Below, in pieces: positions 60,972-64,000 of a DNA stretch of 64,000 nucleotides (its first letter is position 1; each line of letters begins with the position of its first letter). Under the pieces are notes generated by a model that saw only the letters and a program-made list of their open reading frames with translations, was not told the DNA's origin and did no database searches. A program made the position numbers and the translations under genes. The DNA comes from Glaciimonas sp. CA11.2. Lineage in GTDB: Bacteria > Pseudomonadota > Gammaproteobacteria > Burkholderiales > Burkholderiaceae_D. The stretch spans positions 3,782,001 through 3,846,000 of the forward strand of contig NZ_JAVIWL010000001.1 in assembly GCF_034314045.1 (NCBI RefSeq), given 5' to 3'.

Positions 60972-63266
60972 GTGCAAGCCCATAAAAAATCGCGGCGTCG
61001 CTTCCTGCTGAGCGGGATAGGTATAGGCGCTGGTGTGACTGCGGCATTTATCCTCGGATGGGGTGTCATGCCGCCGCGACAACGCTTGAATAGTCATCTT
61101 CCGATGCGGACAAAGAGTGGTGAGATAGCATTGAACGGCTGGCTCAAGATCGCCCCGGACGGAATGGTTACTGTGGCAATAGCACGCTGTGAAATGGGCC
61201 AAGGAGTCCATACCGCGCTACCAATGCTAATCGCAGAAGAGCTGGATGTGCCACTTAGCATGGTCCGTATAGAGCAAGCGCCGTTGGACCGTATATTTGG
61301 TAACGTCGCCCTTTTTTCCGAGATGTTACCTTTTCATCCAGATGATGATGGGTTATTAAAACTCAGTGCGCAATGGCTGATGACTAAAGTTGGTAGTGAA
61401 ATGGGTATCGTCTTGACCGGTGGCTCAAGCAGCGTGCGGGATGCATGGCAACCGATGCGCGAGGCTGGTGCGACTGCGCGTGCCATGTTGATACAGGCGG
61501 CAGCACAAGAATGGCAGGTAGCATCCACCGAGTGCACTACCGCCGACGGGGTGGTGAGTCATGCTAATGGACGGCGTGCCAGTTATGGCAGTCTGGCAGC
61601 GAGGGCTGCTGCGATGACGCCGAGCAATGTATCGCTCAAGCGTGTGGAGGATTTTACATTAATCGGGCAGCCTCAGGCGCGGCGCGATACCGCTTGCAAG
61701 ATCAACGGAAAGGCGATTTTTGGGATTGACGCTCGACCACCTGATTTGCTATTTGCAGCAGTCAAGATGGCGCCCGTGATCGGAGCGCGACTGCGACAAT
61801 TTGACGCGTCGGAAACGTTGCGCACACCAGGCGTGATTAAAACGGTCGATTTTTCATCAGTAATTCTTCCTCACTTTGGGGCCGCAGCCGGTGTTGCCGT
61901 TATCGCAAAAACTTTTTGGCAAGCAAAACAGGGTGCGGAAAAATTGCGGCTTACCTGGGACGACGCTGAGAATCGGGTACTGTCCACTGCCGCCATTTTT
62001 CGGGAATTAAGAGAAAAATTAGCCACAGAATCAGGACATATCTATCACCGTACCGGTGGCCTGATTTCTGACACAAATAGAGAAGCGGCGTTGCATACGG
62101 TGGAGGCGATGTACTCTGCACCCTTCCTTGCGCACGCAACAATGGAGCCAGTCAACTGCACGGCGCAGGTCAAAGATGGCACAGTCAATTTGTGGGTGTC
62201 GACTCAAGTGCCGAGCATGGCGGTCGCTAGTGCCGCTAAGCTCGCAGGTGTCAAGATCGAGGATGTGACCATCACCGAACTGTATTTGGGAGGTGGTTTT
62301 GGGCGGCGTCTGGAAATTGACATGATTGTGCAGGCGGTCGCGATTGCGAAGCAGGCCGATGGTAAACCTGTGCAAATGATCTGGACGCGCGAAGATGACA
62401 TGACGCATGATGTTTATCGGCCTGCCGCAGTCGCCCATTTTTCGGCGGCGCTCGATACTACAGGCCAGATACTTTGGTATAAAAATAAATCTGCCAGCGG
62501 CTCTGTCACGCAGCAGTTTGTACGTCGCAATTTGGGATTTCCTTTGATCGGGCCGGATAGGGCGGCGGCAGAAGGAGAGTTCGATATGCAATATGAAATT
62601 CCGCATCAGGAGATCGCGCATGTCATTGTTCCCAGCGCCGTCCCGTTAGGAAATTGGCGTTCGGTCGGGCACTCACATAACGCTTTTTTTAAAGAGAGTT
62701 TTATTGATGAGTTGGCGTATGCAGCGGCTGTTCATCCCGCACAGTTTCGACTAAATCTATTAAAAACTCATCCGCGTCATCGTGCTGTTCTGGAAGTGGC
62801 TTTGGTACGGGCGGGTCAACCGGTCGCTGGTCGTGCTCACGGTATCGCGTTACATCAGTCATTTGGGAGTATCGTGGCGCAGGTGGCTGAAATTTCGATT
62901 GAGAATGATCAGATACCAAATATTAAAGTGCATAAAGTAGTGTGCGTAATCGATTGTGGTCTCGCGGTGAATACCAATATTATCGTCCAGCAGATGGAGT
63001 CGGCTGTCGTCTTTGGTTTGAGTGCGGCGCTACTCGGCGAGGTGACAATAAAGAATGGCGAAGTGGTACAGCAAAATTTCAATGATTACGCGGTCTTGCG
63101 AATACATCAGGTGCCAGTGATTGAAACGGTGATTATGCCTAGCCTTGAAGCGCCGCAAGGTGTTGGTGAGCCGGGAGTGCCACCCATCGCGCCTGCCGTA
63201 GCGAATGCAGTATTTGCGTTAACCGGTAAGCGTCTGCGTGATTTGCCGTTGCGGCTAAGCGTTTAA
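60972..63266 (+). CDS. Molybdenum hydroxylase large subunit, IorB-like, Tat-exported
   Basis: 764-residue molybdopterin-binding subunit of the xanthine oxidase family, closest in look to the beta subunit of isoquinoline 1-oxidoreductase and periplasmic aldehyde dehydrogenases. It starts with GTG after AAGGAAG. A Tat signal is clear (RRRFLLSGIGIGAGVTAAF). Family landmarks include PDGMVTVAIARCEMGQGVHT and a second MoCo segment LYLGGGFGRRLEID, APFLAHATMEPVNCTA, and ALEAPQGVGEPGVPPIAPA near the end with the catalytic Glu. These enzymes usually pair with a small [2Fe-2S] subunit and a cytochrome c; neither is adjacent here. It depends on the cofactor made by MoeA, MoaD and MoaE encoded at 21663-24608. 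Confidence 0.85.
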   Translation: MQAHKKSRRRFLLSGIGIGAGVTAAFILGWGVMPPRQRLNSHLPMRTKSGEIALNGWLKIAPDGMVTVAIARCEMGQGVHTALPMLIAEELDVPLSMVRIEQAPLDRIFGNVALFSEMLPFHPDDDGLLKLSAQWLMTKVGSEMGIVLTGGSSSVRDAWQPMREAGATARAMLIQAAAQEWQVASTECTTADGVVSHANGRRASYGSLAARAAAMTPSNVSLKRVEDFTLIGQPQARRDTACKINGKAIFGIDARPPDLLFAAVKMAPVIGARLRQFDASETLRTPGVIKTVDFSSVILPHFGAAAGVAVIAKTFWQAKQGAEKLRLTWDDAENRVLSTAAIFRELREKLATESGHIYHRTGGLISDTNREAALHTVEAMYSAPFLAHATMEPVNCTAQVKDGTVNLWVSTQVPSMAVASAAKLAGVKIEDVTITELYLGGGFGRRLEIDMIVQAVAIAKQADGKPVQMIWTREDDMTHDVYRPAAVAHFSAALDTTGQILWYKNKSASGSVTQQFVRRNLGFPLIGPDRAAAEGEFDMQYEIPHQEIAHVIVPSAVPLGNWRSVGHSHNAFFKESFIDELAYAAAVHPAQFRLNLLKTHPRHRAVLEVALVRAGQPVAGRAHGIALHQSFGSIVAQVAEISIENDQIPNIKVHKVVCVIDCGLAVNTNIIVQQMESAVVFGLSAALLGEVTIKNGEVVQQNFNDYAVLRIHQVPVIETVIMPSLEAPQGVGEPGVPPIAPAVANAVFALTGKRLRDLPLRLSV

Positions 63267-63442
63267 TGAATGATTTGGTTTTTTGCTTAAAAGTCAGCTC
63301 ATGGAGCCCCATTTGGTATTGGTAACATTTTTGACGTACCTGATGATAAAAAAATGCACGCACAGGTAGATAGTTAGATTGAGTAAACACCAGATTTAGA
63401 TGACTTAAAATGTAGTAAATCTCATAAAGGATGCATAAAAAT

Positions 63443-64000
63443 ATGGATCGCCTACAGTCAATGCGGGTATTTTCAAAAGTGGTGGAGCAGGGTAGTTTTG
63501 TTGGCGCGGCCAAAGTTATGGAGCTGTCCAATGCGGTCGTTACCCGTCACGTTGCTGATTTGGAAAACCATCTCGGCACGCGTTTATTGAATCGATCAAC
63601 ACGTCGAATGTCATTGACCGAAACCGGGCAAGCTTATTTGGAGCGCGTACGCAGCATACTTGCCGAGATAGACGAAGCTGATGCGGTTGCTTCAGCAGTA
63701 TCCAAAAGGCCTGCAGGAACCTTAAATATCTATTCTCAAATTAGCTTTGGGCAATTGCAATTAACCCGCTTATTACCCAAATATTCTATGCAATACCCAG
63801 ATGTCGCGCTTGACGTCACAATGTCGGATCGTACGGTCGATTTGGTCGAAGAAGGTTTCGATGTTGGTATTTTTACGGTATTTCAGAAGTTCGACGTCAG
63901 CATGGTAGCCCGCCAATTGGGGATTGCCGAAGTATTGTTATGTGCTTCGCCCGATTATCTGCGCAAACACGGTAGTCCTCAACTACCCGAAGATCTTCAG
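63443..64000 (+). CDS. LysR family transcriptional regulator, 3' truncated by the window
   Basis: LysR-type DNA-binding regulator; 186 residues are visible before the window ends. The winged helix-turn-helix lies at 1-60 (MDRLQSMRVFSKVVEQGSFV then AAKVMELSNAVVTRHVADLE), followed by the linker helix and the first part of the effector-binding domain (SFGQLQLTRLLPKYSMQYPD and DRTVDLVEEGFDVGIF). AAAGGA lies 12 bases before the ATG. It follows the molybdenum hydroxylase gene on the same strand by 176 bp. LysR regulators often control a neighbour, usually a divergent one; the true target could lie downstream of the window. Confidence 0.9.
   Translation, partial: MDRLQSMRVFSKVVEQGSFVGAAKVMELSNAVVTRHVADLENHLGTRLLNRSTRRMSLTETGQAYLERVRSILAEIDEADAVASAVSKRPAGTLNIYSQISFGQLQLTRLLPKYSMQYPDVALDVTMSDRTVDLVEEGFDVGIFTVFQKFDVSMVARQLGIAEVLLCASPDYLRKHGSPQLPEDLQ

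Overview
The window looks like a stretch of chromosome from a betaproteobacterium of the Burkholderiales, most likely Oxalobacteraceae (Glaciimonas, Collimonas or Herminiimonas type). This is inferred from gene content and order: gmk-rpoZ-spoT, mltG-tmk-holB-pilZ-tatD, tig-clpP-clpX-lon-hup followed by tRNA-Val, tRNA-Asp and ppiD, an hpnCDE squalene cluster, a DUF4936/NRDE/ygfZ group, and a roughly even base composition. No database search was possible, so the genus is a guess.

Layout. 1-4103: a truncated sodium:solute symporter, a YtcJ-type amidohydrolase and an overlapping CobW-type GTPase, all on the + strand. 4197-4857: a small self-contained locus with a strong promoter, a highly structured leader resembling the C4 antisense RNA family, a 28-codon peptide and a coupled 106-residue orphan protein. 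5170-14186: single genes with their own terminators (EthD-like protein, orphan histidine kinase, dienelactone hydrolase, PBP5-type carboxypeptidase, DUF4337, HiPIP, NlpD-like lipoprotein, DUF1178). 14273-17563 (minus): gmk, rpoZ and spoT. 18042-18667: type IV pilin behind a sigma54 promoter. 19020-20480: thrC. 20488-21590: a repeat island in which two nearly identical inverted arms of about 220-230 bp flank a 9 x 36-bp tandem array, with pentanucleotide repeats on both sides. 21663-24608: moeA, moaD, a LysE exporter and moaE. 24713-27396: clpB behind a sigma32-type promoter.

27762-36797: small housekeeping genes. A minus-strand group (ygfZ, DUF4936, NRDE) diverges from mltG-tmk-holB-pilZ-GNAT-tatD and an ankyrin protein. 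37312-42729: a haem-copper oxidase operon with a membrane protein, subunit II fused to cytochrome c, subunit I, two subunit III-like proteins and subunit IV. 42854-43990 (minus): an lldD-type flavoprotein. 44299-47680 (minus): hpnC, hpnD and hpnE for squalene synthesis. 48102-48186: tRNA-Leu. 48583-58614: creA, then the protein quality-control block tig, clpP, clpX, lon, hup, tRNA-Val, tRNA-Asp and ppiD. 58803-60432: tesA-type esterase divergent from a YbbA/LolD-type ATPase. 60972-63266: a Tat-exported molybdenum hydroxylase large subunit, followed by a LysR gene cut by the window end.

The genes fall into a few themes: proteostasis (clpB, tig, clpP, clpX, lon, ppiD), molybdenum cofactor synthesis with one likely Moco user, aerobic respiration, stringent response and the cell envelope. 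The two regions that ordinary gene calling does not explain are the C4-like leader locus (4197-4857) and the repeat island (20488-21590).
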